Assembly: GCA_016703545.1 (NCBI GenBank)
Contig: JADJBX010000006.1
Coordinates: 186,001 to 250,000, forward strand
Direction: 5' to 3'
DNA: 64,000 nt
From: Candidatus Amarobacillus elongatus
GTDB lineage: Bacteria; Chloroflexota; Dehalococcoidia; Tepidiformales; Tepidiformaceae
Shown here: piece after piece, positions 1 to 7,332 of the stretch
Numbering within the stretch: position 1 is the stretch's first letter
How the letters are laid out: each line of letters opens with the position of its first letter
Translations under genes and position numbers: made by a program
The notes under the pieces: generated by a model
What the model was told of the DNA's origin: nothing
Database searches by the model: none
What the model saw: only the letters and a program-made list of their open reading frames with translations

Positions 1-18
1 ACCCTGCGCGCTGAGCTG

Positions 19-39
19 CGGCCGCCCTGGGGGCGGCCG
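19..39. terminator. GC-rich hairpin, possible terminator of an upstream gene
   Basis: Perfect 9-bp inverted repeat (19-27 and 31-39) with a 3-nt loop and no T-run. It probably ends transcription of a gene lying left of the window. I see no gene between it and position 254. Confidence 0.35.
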
Positions 40-254
40 GCCAACCATCGCCTTGCGCTGGAGACAACGGGCTCGGGTTCGCGCACGCACGCTCCGTCAC
101 GCCCCACCAATCAGGGGGAGGGACAAGGGGAGTGCGGGATGAGACGTCACATGGAGCGCCAACCCTGCGCCGGTCGCGAATGGCCGCGGTCCCCCCGGTC
201 ACGTTGGACGCGACGGGAGCACGGGCACCCGGCCGGTGAGCCGTGCCTCAGCGT

Positions 255-665
255 TCAGCTGGTGGCGAACCGCCGCGGCGGTTGCAGCTCCGGGACCAGG
301 GGATGCGAGGAGACAGGTTGCCACCATCGGACCGCGAGGAGCGTCAGCATGCCCGTCGCGCCGAGGACCGCGATCGCTCGATTCACCATCGCGAACGCGC
401 TCACGCCCGTGAAGGGCACGTCGCTGCAGGAGGCGGACTCCGCATGGCAGTGGTCGCGGTGCGCGCCTTCGGACCCGTCCTCCTCGGCGCCCGCTGGGGT
501 GTGCGCGTGGGCCCCCGAGCCCGGCAGGCCAAGAACAAGGCCCGTCCCCGGGATGTCCAGGTACACCTCGGGCCAGTGCCCGAAGTACGTCAACGTCGGC
601 AGCATGGAGAGAAAGAGGCCGAGCGCGATCTTCCGCACCGCGGCGCGGCCAGCCCACCGCTGCAT
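255..665 (-). CDS. small membrane protein with His/Cys-rich loop
   Basis: Product of about 136 aa, not recognised. Seen: a hydrophobic segment near residues 11-28 (KIALGLFLSMLPTLTYFG), then a polar loop rich in His and acidic residues containing DHCHAESASCSD, then a second hydrophobic segment near residues 88-110, ending in a basic tail. The arrangement suggests two membrane passes with an exposed His/Cys cluster that could bind a metal; that role is inference. The frame stays open to 809, but the upstream part has no membrane or domain character. ATG at 665 was chosen because it directly precedes the first basic-hydrophobic segment and has GAGG 11 nt upstream. The gene is divergent from the OsmC gene. 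Confidence 0.6.
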   Translation of the reverse strand: MQRWAGRAAVRKIALGLFLSMLPTLTYFGHWPEVYLDIPGTGLVLGLPGSGAHAHTPAGAEEDGSEGAHRDHCHAESASCSDVPFTGVSAFAMVNRAIAVLGATGMLTLLAVRWWQPVSSHPLVPELQPPRRFATS

Positions 666-835
666 ACTCACGCGAGCCTCGTCATGAGGGGAGTCATTGC
701 AGCAGCCGGACGATACACAGCCGAATCGTGCGGGCTCATCCGCAACACGCGAGCGACCATTGGGCCCGAAAGTAGTGGACAAATGGCGAGAAACAACGTC
801 TCGCTTCACGCCGCGCCCGGCCCTCCCGCACTCCG

Positions 836-841
836 TATACT
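836..841 (+). promoter_or_regulatory. -10 element of the OsmC gene
   Basis: TATACT matches five of six consensus positions and lies 27 nt before the ATG at 869. The short leader carries GGGAGGG at 858-864. No clear -35 box is visible. Confidence 0.4.
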
Positions 842-868
842 CGCGACCAACATCTACGGGAGGGCGCC

Positions 869-1303
869 ATGCCCCGCATCGTCGCCGAATACCAGGACCG
901 CCAGCGCATCGTCTTCACCGCCCGCGACCGCTCGATGGTCAACGTCCGCACCCTGCGCGAGGATGGCCCGGTCGGCTTCAATTCGACCGAGCTCCTGCTC
1001 ATCGCGCTCGCCAACTGCAGCCTGGGCACCCTGCTCAACCACCCCCTGCTGCTCGACCGCGAGGTCATGCGCTGCGAGGCGATGTTCAACGCCGAGATGC
1101 AGCAGAACCCCTCGAAGGTCGCGAGCGTGATCGGTGTCATCGACCTCGTCGTGACGGACCCCGCGCTCCTCGCGCACACCGCCGAGCTCGAGGCCGCGGC
1201 CTGCACCTGCCCCATGTGCAACACGATTAGCGAGGCCACGCCGATTCGCACCGAAATCCGCATGCGCCTCGGCGCCATCGACCTCGTGCCGTCGCCCGCC
1301 TGA
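869..1303 (+). CDS. OsmC/Ohr family protein
   Basis: Product of 144 aa in the OsmC/Ohr family, whose members reduce organic or fatty-acid hydroperoxides with a pair of reactive cysteines. The usual paired sites are visible: a first Cys in ALANCSLGTLL (about residue 50) at the start of the central helix and a second in CTCPMCNTI (about 113-119). The second site has three Cys where most OsmC proteins have one. Length is normal. A GGGAGGG Shine-Dalgarno sequence just upstream supports the start. The downstream neighbour is convergent, separated by 3 nt. The peroxidase role is family knowledge; the thiol reductant cannot be told from sequence. Confidence 0.85.
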   Translation: MPRIVAEYQDRQRIVFTARDRSMVNVRTLREDGPVGFNSTELLLIALANCSLGTLLNHPLLLDREVMRCEAMFNAEMQQNPSKVASVIGVIDLVVTDPALLAHTAELEAAACTCPMCNTISEATPIRTEIRMRLGAIDLVPSPA

Positions 1304-1306
1304 TCG

Positions 1307-2251
1307 TCAGCGGTCCAGGCGCCGCCGCACGCTCTCCAGCACCTCGTCCGCGCCCGCGTCCCCGCGCATCAGGCCGAGGCTGTCGGCGAGCAGCACCAGC
1401 TTTTCGCGCGCGGTCACCGTTTTCGCGTGCGAAAGCAGGGCCGCCGCGAGCCCGGCATCGCGGCTCGCCACCATCGCCGCCACCAGCGAGGCGTACACCT
1501 CAGTGTCCTCCAGCGAGCGCAGCAGGCCGCTCGCGGCTTCGGCCATGCGCGCCGCCACCACGAGGTCGCAGACGCCCAGCAGCACCACCGGGTCCGGGTC
1601 CGTGGCGAACTTCGCCACGCACTCCGCGCGCAGCGGCTCCGGCAGCCCCTCCATCGATCGCACGCATTCGCCGAGCACGTCGGCGTGGAGCCGTGGCACT
1701 GCCATCGCGTACACGAACAGCGTGAGTTCGTGGCCTGTCGCGAACAGGACACGCGCCGCCGTCACCGCCGGCTCGCCGGTCATCGGCGAAATCCCGTCCC
1801 GGTTCGAGAGCAGGCTCGCCGCGAACGGCGCCGCCGATTCGGGATCGAAGCGATGGAGGCCGGCCACCCCGGCGGCGCGCAACACCCCGGGCCCCGCGGG
1901 GTCCTGCGGCGTACGCTCGTACGTCCCGATGGCGGCGATGAACGCGTCGCGGTCCGCCTGCGTCGCGATGGGCGCGAGCGCCTGCAGGATGCGGGTGCGG
2001 ACGAACCCCCCGGGGTCGCGCCGCTTGCCACTACTCGCGAACCACTCCCATGCGTCGCGCAGCGGCTGCGCCAGTTCGCGCGGGGGCGGCGAAGGAAGCG
2101 CCGCCAGCGCGGCCTCCAGCACCTCGGGGTCGCGGTCCTCGGCCACCAGTTCCGTGACGTACGCGGCGAGCGCCGCGCCCCCGGCCACCTTCAGCGCGCG
2201 CAGCCGGTCGAGTTTCCGCCGGGAGGTCGCCCGCTGTTCTCCACGCCCCAT
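1307..2251 (-). CDS. helical-repeat protein of unknown function
   Basis: Product of 314 aa, almost entirely predicted alpha helix with repeated Leu/Ala-rich segments of about 30-40 residues, resembling HEAT-type or ARM-type repeats. No signal peptide, membrane span or catalytic motif is visible. Such repeats usually make protein-protein scaffolds, but no partner can be named. The ATG at 2251 has no Shine-Dalgarno sequence; an extended -10-like element (TGGCATACT) ends 7 nt before it, suggesting a leaderless message. The gene is divergent from the LLM oxidoreductase. Confidence 0.7.
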   Translation of the reverse strand: MGRGEQRATSRRKLDRLRALKVAGGAALAAYVTELVAEDRDPEVLEAALAALPSPPPRELAQPLRDAWEWFASSGKRRDPGGFVRTRILQALAPIATQADRDAFIAAIGTYERTPQDPAGPGVLRAAGVAGLHRFDPESAAPFAASLLSNRDGISPMTGEPAVTAARVLFATGHELTLFVYAMAVPRLHADVLGECVRSMEGLPEPLRAECVAKFATDPDPVVLLGVCDLVVAARMAEAASGLLRSLEDTEVYASLVAAMVASRDAGLAAALLSHAKTVTAREKLVLLADSLGLMRGDAGADEVLESVRRRLDR

Positions 2252-2258
2252 CGGCGGC

Positions 2259-2267
2259 AGTATGCCA
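2259..2267 (-). promoter_or_regulatory. extended -10 of the helical-repeat gene
   Basis: Reads TGGCATACT on the minus strand: a TGn extension plus a hexamer matching four of six -10 positions. Seven nt separate it from the ATG at 2251, so transcription would start at or next to the start codon. Confidence 0.35.
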
Positions 2268-2306
2268 CGCCCCGGCGGCCTCCAGCGCGCAGCCGCCGCG
2301 GGCGCG

Positions 2307-2312
2307 TAGAAT
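2307..2312 (+). promoter_or_regulatory. -10 element of the LLM oxidoreductase operon
   Basis: TAGAAT matches five of six consensus positions, 30 nt before the ATG at 2343. GGAGG at 2332-2336 is the ribosome binding site. The same hexamer recurs at 38041 at a similar distance from a start codon. Confidence 0.4.
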
Positions 2313-2342
2313 CGGCCCCGCTACACCACGCGGAGGCTTCCC

Positions 2343-3371
2343 ATGAAGCTCGGCCTCTCCATCGGTTACTCCGGCGCCGAAATGCGGTTGCCCATCGAGC
2401 GCGTTCAACTCGCCGAAAAGCTCGGCTACGACTCCGTCTGGACGGCGGAGGCGTACGGCTCCGACGCGATCACCCCGCTCGCCTACATCGGCGCCCTGAC
2501 GAAGCGGATCCGACTGGGCACGGGCATCATTCAGCTCGCCGCCCGCACCCCCGCCGCCACCGCGATGGAGGTCCAGACCGTCGACGCCCTCGCCGGCCGC
2601 GGCCGGTTCATCGCCGGCCTGGGCGTGTCGGGCCCGCAGATCGTCGAGGGCTGGTACGGCCAGCCATGGGGCAAGCCCAACCGCCGCATCCGCGACTACG
2701 TCACCATCATGCGCAAGATCTTCGACCGCCAGGAGCCCGTGAGTCACGCCGGCAAGGAGATTTCGCTGCCGTACACGGGCGAAGGCGCGATGGGCATCGG
2801 CAAGCCGCTCAAGTCCATCCTGCACACGAACCCGCAGCTGCCCATCTGGCTCGGCACCGGCACCGAGGCGAACGTGAAGCTCACCGCCGAAATCGCCGAT
2901 GGCTGGCTCCCGCTCGGCTTCGTCCCCGGCAGCATGTCGACCTACCCCCCCTGGCTCGAGGAAGGCTTCCGGCGCGCCGGTAAGTCCGGCAACGGCTTCG
3001 AAATCCAGGGCGGGACGACCGTCATCATCACCAACGACCTGCGCGACGCCCTCCGCCAGATGAAGCCGCGCATCGCCCTCTACGTCGGCGGCATGGGCCA
3101 CCGCGACAAGAACTTCCACAACGACATGATGGTCCGGCGCGGCTACGGCGACGTCGCAAAGGCGATCCAGGAGCTCTACCTCGCCGGCCGCAAGGCCGAG
3201 GCGATGGAGGTTATCCCGGACGAGTACTGCGACGAAGGCTCGCTCGTGGGGCCGCCGGCCCGCATCCGGGAGCGCTACAAGGCGTGGGCGGATTCCGGCC
3301 TGACCGGCCTGACCGTCAGCACGCAGCAGGACGAGGCCATGGAGCTCATGGCCGAAATCGCCCGGGACTGA
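2343..3371 (+). CDS. LLM class F420-dependent oxidoreductase
   Basis: Product of 342 aa with the luciferase-like monooxygenase TIM-barrel fold. Seen: the N-terminal strand KLGLSIGYSG, then EKLGYDSVWTAEAYGSDA, then KRIRLGTGIIQLAARTPA and GRFIAGLGVSGPQIVEGWYG, all in the order typical of F420-dependent LLM enzymes (Rv3520c-like subgroup). Such enzymes use reduced or oxidised coenzyme F420 for hydride transfer; the substrate is unknown. GGAGG six nt upstream fixes the start. The nitroreductase gene begins 14 nt downstream, so the two probably share a transcript. F420 use is inferred from the family, since no F420 biosynthesis gene lies in the window. Confidence 0.85.
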   Translation: MKLGLSIGYSGAEMRLPIERVQLAEKLGYDSVWTAEAYGSDAITPLAYIGALTKRIRLGTGIIQLAARTPAATAMEVQTVDALAGRGRFIAGLGVSGPQIVEGWYGQPWGKPNRRIRDYVTIMRKIFDRQEPVSHAGKEISLPYTGEGAMGIGKPLKSILHTNPQLPIWLGTGTEANVKLTAEIADGWLPLGFVPGSMSTYPPWLEEGFRRAGKSGNGFEIQGGTTVIITNDLRDALRQMKPRIALYVGGMGHRDKNFHNDMMVRRGYGDVAKAIQELYLAGRKAEAMEVIPDEYCDEGSLVGPPARIRERYKAWADSGLTGLTVSTQQDEAMELMAEIARD

Positions 3372-3385
3372 CGCGAGGGGCCGCC

Positions 3386-3916
3386 ATGGATACCTACCGT
3401 GCCATCGTCACCAAGCGGGACACCCGCGTTTACGACGGCCGCCCCATCCCGGAGGAGGTGCTGACGCGCATCCTGAACGCGGGGCGGATGGCCGGCAGCG
3501 CCAAGGCGGCCCAACCCGTGCGCCTCATCGTCGTGCGCGAGCAGGCCCGCAAGGAGGCGCTGGCCGCGTGCGGGCGGTTCACCCCGCACGTCCCCGCGGC
3601 GGCCGCCGTCGTCGCCCTCGTGCTCGTGCCCGAGGCCGACCAGCCGCCGGGGCAGTTCGCCATCTTCCGCGGGCCGTTCGATGCTGGCCGGGCCGCCCAG
3701 AACATCATGCTGGCGGCGTGGGAGGAAGGCATCACGAGCTGTCCCGCCTCTACCCACGACAACGACGGCGCCGCGAAGGTCCTCGGGTTGCCGCCCGGCC
3801 ACGTCGTCGCGAACCTCATCGCCCTCGGGTACCCCGGTGGCGCCGACCCCGTGACCGGCAACCGGCCGCGGATGGCGCTCGATGGGTACGCCCACTTCGA
3901 AACCTGGCCCGCCTGA
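3386..3916 (+). CDS. nitroreductase family protein
   Basis: Product of 176 aa with the FMN-binding nitroreductase fold. Seen: the N-terminal KRDTRVYDGRPIPEEVLTRI element (Arg residues that contact FMN phosphate in the family), AGRMAGSAKAAQPVRLIVV, and the later helix AAQNIMLAAWEEGITSCP followed by GLPPGHVVANLIALGYP. These proteins reduce nitro groups, quinones or flavins with NAD(P)H, or act in specialised redox steps. ATG 3386 was chosen because GAGGGG lies 5 nt upstream and the family motif starts immediately; an in-frame upstream extension overlaps the previous gene. It is the second gene of a likely operon with the LLM oxidoreductase. Confidence 0.82.
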   Translation: MDTYRAIVTKRDTRVYDGRPIPEEVLTRILNAGRMAGSAKAAQPVRLIVVREQARKEALAACGRFTPHVPAAAAVVALVLVPEADQPPGQFAIFRGPFDAGRAAQNIMLAAWEEGITSCPASTHDNDGAAKVLGLPPGHVVANLIALGYPGGADPVTGNRPRMALDGYAHFETWPA

Positions 3917-3941
3917 GCGGCTGCCCGCGGCGGGCACGCGA

Positions 3942-3969
3942 AAACGGGGCGCCACTCGGCGCCCCGTTT
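3942..3969. terminator. bidirectional terminator
   Basis: Perfect 12-bp stem (3942-3953 with 3958-3969) and a 4-nt ACTC loop, flanked by A-rich and T-rich ends (AAAA before, TTT after). It lies between two convergent genes and can serve both strands. Confidence 0.8.
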
Positions 3970-3991
3970 CCATGTCCGCCGCAGGACGCGG

Positions 3992-4516
3992 CTAGTTCTG
4001 CTTGTTCAGCTCGAGGTCGATCGTCAGCTTCACCGTGTCCGCGACGACGATGCCGCCAGCCTCCACGGGCGCGCTCCAGGTCAGGCCGAAGTCCTTGCGG
4101 TTCACCTTGCCCTCGGCCGAGATCCCGGCGCGAACGGCGCCAAAGGGGTCCTTCGAAGGCGCGGCCACTTCAGCGTCCAACACCACTTCGCGGGTGATTC
4201 CCCGAATCGTCAGGTCGCCGACAAGGCGGAATTCGCCATCCTTCTTCGGCTCCAGCCGCTTCGAGGCGAAGATGATCGTCGGGAAGCGCTCGACATCGAA
4301 GAAGTCGGGGCTCTTGAGGTGGCCATCGCGGCCGCTGTCGCCGGTCTCGATGCTCGCGGCATTGATCGTGACCGTCGCGACCGAGCGAGCGACGTCGGTC
4401 TCGTCGATGGCCGCGTCGACCGTGTAGTCGGTGAACTTGCCGCGGGTGGTGGCGACGAGCATGTGCTTCACGCCGAACTGAATGGTGCTGTGGGCGGTAT
4501 CGAGTTGCCAGGTCAT
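3992..4516 (-). CDS. YceI family lipocalin-like protein
   Basis: Product of 174 aa. Seen: the family's N-terminal WQLDTAHSTIQFGVKHMLV, then GKFTDYTVDAAIDE, the FFDVERFPTIIFASKRLE core, GDLTIRGITREVVLDAEV, and the C-terminal NRKDFGLTWSAPVEAGGIVV. YceI proteins form an antiparallel barrel that binds isoprenoid or other amphiphilic ligands. Unlike E. coli YceI there is no signal peptide, so this version should be cytoplasmic. Length is normal for the family. It is convergent with the nitroreductase, with a shared hairpin terminator between them. Confidence 0.88.
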   Translation of the reverse strand: MTWQLDTAHSTIQFGVKHMLVATTRGKFTDYTVDAAIDETDVARSVATVTINAASIETGDSGRDGHLKSPDFFDVERFPTIIFASKRLEPKKDGEFRLVGDLTIRGITREVVLDAEVAAPSKDPFGAVRAGISAEGKVNRKDFGLTWSAPVEAGGIVVADTVKLTIDLELNKQN

Positions 4517-4638
4517 GGTGGTGATTCCCTTCGTGTTCTCAGCGAGGCCACCAAAGGCGGCTACACTTCGTAAGTACGACAGTACCCGACGATAGTTGCT
4601 TCTGCAACCACTCGGGGGTCATTTCCACGCAAGAGAAA

Positions 4639-4665
4639 GGGCCCCTTACGGAAGGTAAGGGGCCC
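4639..4665 (-). terminator. terminator of the SdrD-like gene
   Basis: An 11-bp perfect stem (4639-4649 with 4655-4665) and a 5-nt loop. On the minus strand it is followed by a T-rich run (TTTCTCTT), as expected of an intrinsic terminator 30 nt past the stop codon of the large surface-protein gene. Confidence 0.75.
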
Positions 4666-4694
4666 CTCTGATTCTTGCGAAACGGCTTCGGTAC

Positions 4695-6602
4695 CTACTC
4701 CGCGGGCTCGTCTCCCTGCTTCCGCTTGCCCAGCGCGAGGAACGCCAGCCAACCGGATGCGGCGAAAACCGCGAGGCCGATCATGATCGTGTTGAAGCTC
4801 GTGGCGTGGTCCAGGAACCCCGTGCCCGAGTCCGGCGCCGAGGGCACCTTGTTCCCCGCCGGCGACGGCGACTTCCCGGGCGTCGCGTTCGCGGGGTTCG
4901 TCTGCCCGGCGATCGGGGTGCAGTTCGGGCTCGAACCCGGCGTGCACTGGCCGCTGGGCGGGCACCCCGGCGTTCCCGGTGTGCACTGCCCCGCCGGCGG
5001 CTGCGTCGGGACGGGGGTGCAGTTCTGGTTCACGCCCGGCGTGCACTGGCCGCTCGGCGGGCAGCCGTTCGTCCCAGGCACGCACGTCCCCGGTGGGGGT
5101 GGCGTCGGGGTGTTCGGGCAGCCCGAGGTCCCGGGCACGCACGTCGGTTGCGGCGTCTGCGTCCCGCCCGGCGGCGTCGAACTCGGCGTCCCCGTGAACG
5201 TCACCGGCGGCGTCGAATTCGTCGGCAGGATCTCGCCGAAGTTGTTGTTGACCCCGAAGAAGCCCGCGGGCAGCTGGATGTTGAAGAAGCGGTCGTTCCC
5301 CGTGCTCCCGCCCGGCGTGCCGATGGTGTCCTTGCCGTCGAGGTACGGCGCCGGCTGGTTCTCGTTCAGTTCGCAGAGCCCGGCCAGCAGGTCCGTGAAC
5401 TCGTAGTACCCGAGTCCGTTCGTCACCGTGGACCGGTTGACGTTTGCGCCGCTGGAATCCACGCACGCGAGCAGGATCGTCGTCCCCGGGATGGGCGGTT
5501 CGCCCGTGTCCTTATTGCCGTCGTTGTCCTGGTCCCAGTACACGTACCCTGAGATGCCGGCACGCAGCTCGCCGAAGTTGTTCTGCGTCGAATCCCCGTT
5601 CGCGATCGTCACGCTGATGCTGTCGGACCGTTCGCTCCCGCTAATGGGTGTGACGTTGCCTCGCGTTTCGCGGCCGTCGGTGTACCCCGCCGGCTGCTGC
5701 GTCTGGACGATGGTGTAGTTGCCATCGGTGAGGCAGGTCGACTGGATGTAGCGGTACGTCACGGTGAGGTCGCCGCCGGCCGTCGTGTTGATCTGGCTGG
5801 CCACGTTCCCCGAGCCGGTCGCCTTCGACGTCGCGACCACGTCCCCCGTGAACGTGAGGTTGCCCGTCCCCAGGAACGGGATCAGCGCCGCCGGGTCGTT
5901 GATGATGACCGTGTTCGTGTCCGAGGCCGTGCTCGAACCGAAGTCCTTGCCACTGGGGCCCGCGAAGTCCTTGTTGCCGTCGAATGCGGCGGCCTCGAAC
6001 GTCCCCGCCTGCGCGTTCGGCGCGACCGCGACGGACTGCCCGCCCGGACCGGTGACGGTGATGATGCCGCTCACGTTCGCGGTGATCGTCGAGGACGCAC
6101 TGTCGAGGCTCTCCGCCTTGATGGAGCTCGTGATCGTCGCCGACCCGCGCAGTTCCACCGCCTTGAGCGTGCCCAGCGTGGTGTCGAAGCGCGGGATCGA
6201 CTTCGAGACCGTCCAGTCGGTGACGGCCGTCGGGAAGGTGGCGGTGTGCGTCACGGAGAGCTGCGGCGTGTTCGCCGAGGCATCGGTCGTGAACGAGTAG
6301 AAGCCGCTGCCATCGGTGTAGGTGAACCCGGCCACCTGCCCGTTGGACCTCCGGAGCTCGATCGAGCTGCCGGGAATCGGGGGCTCGCCGCCGTCCTTGA
6401 TGCCGTTGTTGTTCACGTCGTAGTAGACGTAACCGCTGATGATGGGGCAGTTCGCGGCCTCGGCCGTGCGCGGCATTCCGCCGGCCACGGCTGCGGGCAC
6501 GCCCGCGAGGACCACCCCGAAGGCCGCCGCGATGCGGGCGACGCTGGGCAGGCCGGGCGCGTGAAATCGTCGAATGCGGGAGCGAGCACTCGGATACGCC
6601 AA
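4695..6602 (-). CDS. exported SdrD-like surface protein with membrane anchor
   Basis: Product of about 635 aa. Order of parts: long signal peptide (basic N-region, hydrophobic AAFGVVLAGVPAAVAGG); first SdrD-type Ca-binding beta domain (GYVYYDVNNNGIKDGGEPPI); a beta-rich domain of about 170 aa resembling choice-of-anchor modules; second SdrD-type domain (GYVYWDQDNDGNKDTGEPPI); a Pro/Thr/Cys linker of about 120 aa with repeated GCPPSGQCTPG units; one membrane span; and a short basic tail (GKRKQG). The D-x-N-x-D loops are typical calcium sites. The start is placed at TTG 6602 because GGAGG lies exactly 6 nt upstream; the frame is open to a GTG at 6632 without a ribosome site. It is probably a wall or sheath protein. 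Cys-rich linker repeats in such a protein are unusual. Confidence 0.8.
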   Translation of the reverse strand: MAYPSARSRIRRFHAPGLPSVARIAAAFGVVLAGVPAAVAGGMPRTAEAANCPIISGYVYYDVNNNGIKDGGEPPIPGSSIELRRSNGQVAGFTYTDGSGFYSFTTDASANTPQLSVTHTATFPTAVTDWTVSKSIPRFDTTLGTLKAVELRGSATITSSIKAESLDSASSTITANVSGIITVTGPGGQSVAVAPNAQAGTFEAAAFDGNKDFAGPSGKDFGSSTASDTNTVIINDPAALIPFLGTGNLTFTGDVVATSKATGSGNVASQINTTAGGDLTVTYRYIQSTCLTDGNYTIVQTQQPAGYTDGRETRGNVTPISGSERSDSISVTIANGDSTQNNFGELRAGISGYVYWDQDNDGNKDTGEPPIPGTTILLACVDSSGANVNRSTVTNGLGYYEFTDLLAGLCELNENQPAPYLDGKDTIGTPGGSTGNDRFFNIQLPAGFFGVNNNFGEILPTNSTPPVTFTGTPSSTPPGGTQTPQPTCVPGTSGCPNTPTPPPPGTCVPGTNGCPPSGQCTPGVNQNCTPVPTQPPAGQCTPGTPGCPPSGQCTPGSSPNCTPIAGQTNPANATPGKSPSPAGNKVPSAPDSGTGFLDHATSFNTIMIGLAVFAASGWLAFLALGKRKQGDEPAE

Positions 6603-6604
6603 AG

Positions 6605-6622
6605 AAGTCCTCCAGAGGACTT
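6605..6622 (-). promoter_or_regulatory. hairpin covering the ribosome binding site
   Basis: Inverted repeat AAGTCCTC-N2-GAGGACTT (8-bp arms). The GGAGG Shine-Dalgarno sequence (6609-6613) of the surface-protein gene lies in the arm and loop, so folding would hide it. It could be a translational switch or a DNA operator; the sequence alone cannot decide. Confidence 0.45.
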
Positions 6623-6700
6623 TTGAACGCACCCCGCCAACGTCGCGAAAACAGTCACTCAGCCCGCCGGGTTCTCGACTCCCCGGGGACTTGCCGACGA

Positions 6701-6729
6701 ATCTTCATCGCCCAATTGGATTGGGTCAA
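6701..6729 (-). promoter_or_regulatory. possible promoter of the SdrD-like gene
   Basis: On the minus strand TTGACC is followed after 17 nt by GAAGAT. The -35 is good and the -10 weak. It would give a leader of about 100 nt that includes the hairpin over the ribosome site. Confidence 0.3.
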
Positions 6730-6823
6730 CGAATTTCGTACCCGGATAAACGTTCCCGCGCGGGATTCAGTTAATTACCGAGTTTCCCGCGTATTCACGA
6801 CACGTCCCGTCGCCGCTCGCGCG

Positions 6824-7285
6824 CTAGAGGATCGGCCAGCGCGCGCTCGCCTCGTAGGCGTGCGCAATCGCGTGGTGAATCCAGATCTGCGCGATGATCT
6901 CCGCCTTCGGCATTTCGTACCCGCCCAGCGTCACGACCTTCGCCAGGTCCGCTTCGTCGAGGCCCGCGACATAGTCCGCCGAGGCTGCGTGGCCGGCGCG
7001 AATGGCCGCGACTACCTCCTCGCGGGGCGTCGCGGAACGGTCGGAGATCGCCTTTGCGTTCCCCTGCGCGATGCGATCCGCACCCAGCCCCGAGAGCACG
7101 CCGCTTTCGAGCATGGGCACGAAGCCGGCCGCGCCACCCGCCGTCGCCGCGATGTGGCGAAATGCGTCGCCGCTCGTCCACTGGTGGCCAAGCTGGTGAT
7201 CCCAGTCGCGGCAGTGCTCGGCGGCAGCCGCGGCGCGTTCGCCCGCGAAGCGGATGCCATCCACCAGTTCCTGCTTGCTGATCAT
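6824..7285 (-). CDS. DinB / maleylpyruvate isomerase-like N-domain protein
   Basis: Product of 153 aa, a four-helix bundle of the DinB/MDMPI type. The three His positions that bind a metal in this fold are visible: His in DAFRHIAATAG after the first helix pair, and two in the late helix IWIHHAIAHAYE. Members include thiol-dependent isomerases and transferases using mycothiol or bacillithiol, and many unassigned proteins, so the reaction is unknown. ATG 7285 was chosen: a run of G (GGGGGG) lies 6 nt upstream, whereas the earlier ATG at 7315 has none. It stands between two unrelated minus-strand genes. Confidence 0.7.
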   Translation of the reverse strand: MISKQELVDGIRFAGERAAAAAEHCRDWDHQLGHQWTSGDAFRHIAATAGGAAGFVPMLESGVLSGLGADRIAQGNAKAISDRSATPREEVVAAIRAGHAASADYVAGLDEADLAKVVTLGGYEMPKAEIIAQIWIHHAIAHAYEASARWPIL

Positions 7286-7332
7286 GCCCGTCCCCCCCTG
7301 CGTGGTGCGGGCCATCCTACGCGCCGGCGGCC

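Noticed and set aside
243..1130. Long plus-strand frame overlapping the first small gene and OsmC
   Set aside because: It crosses an intergenic region and both neighbours in the wrong frame; composition is Arg/Ala/Pro-rich without motif.
6633..6823. Possible riboswitch in the leader of the surface-protein gene
   Set aside because: The leader has GC-rich stems, but I could not match any conserved core of c-di-GMP, TPP, cobalamin or c-di-AMP classes.
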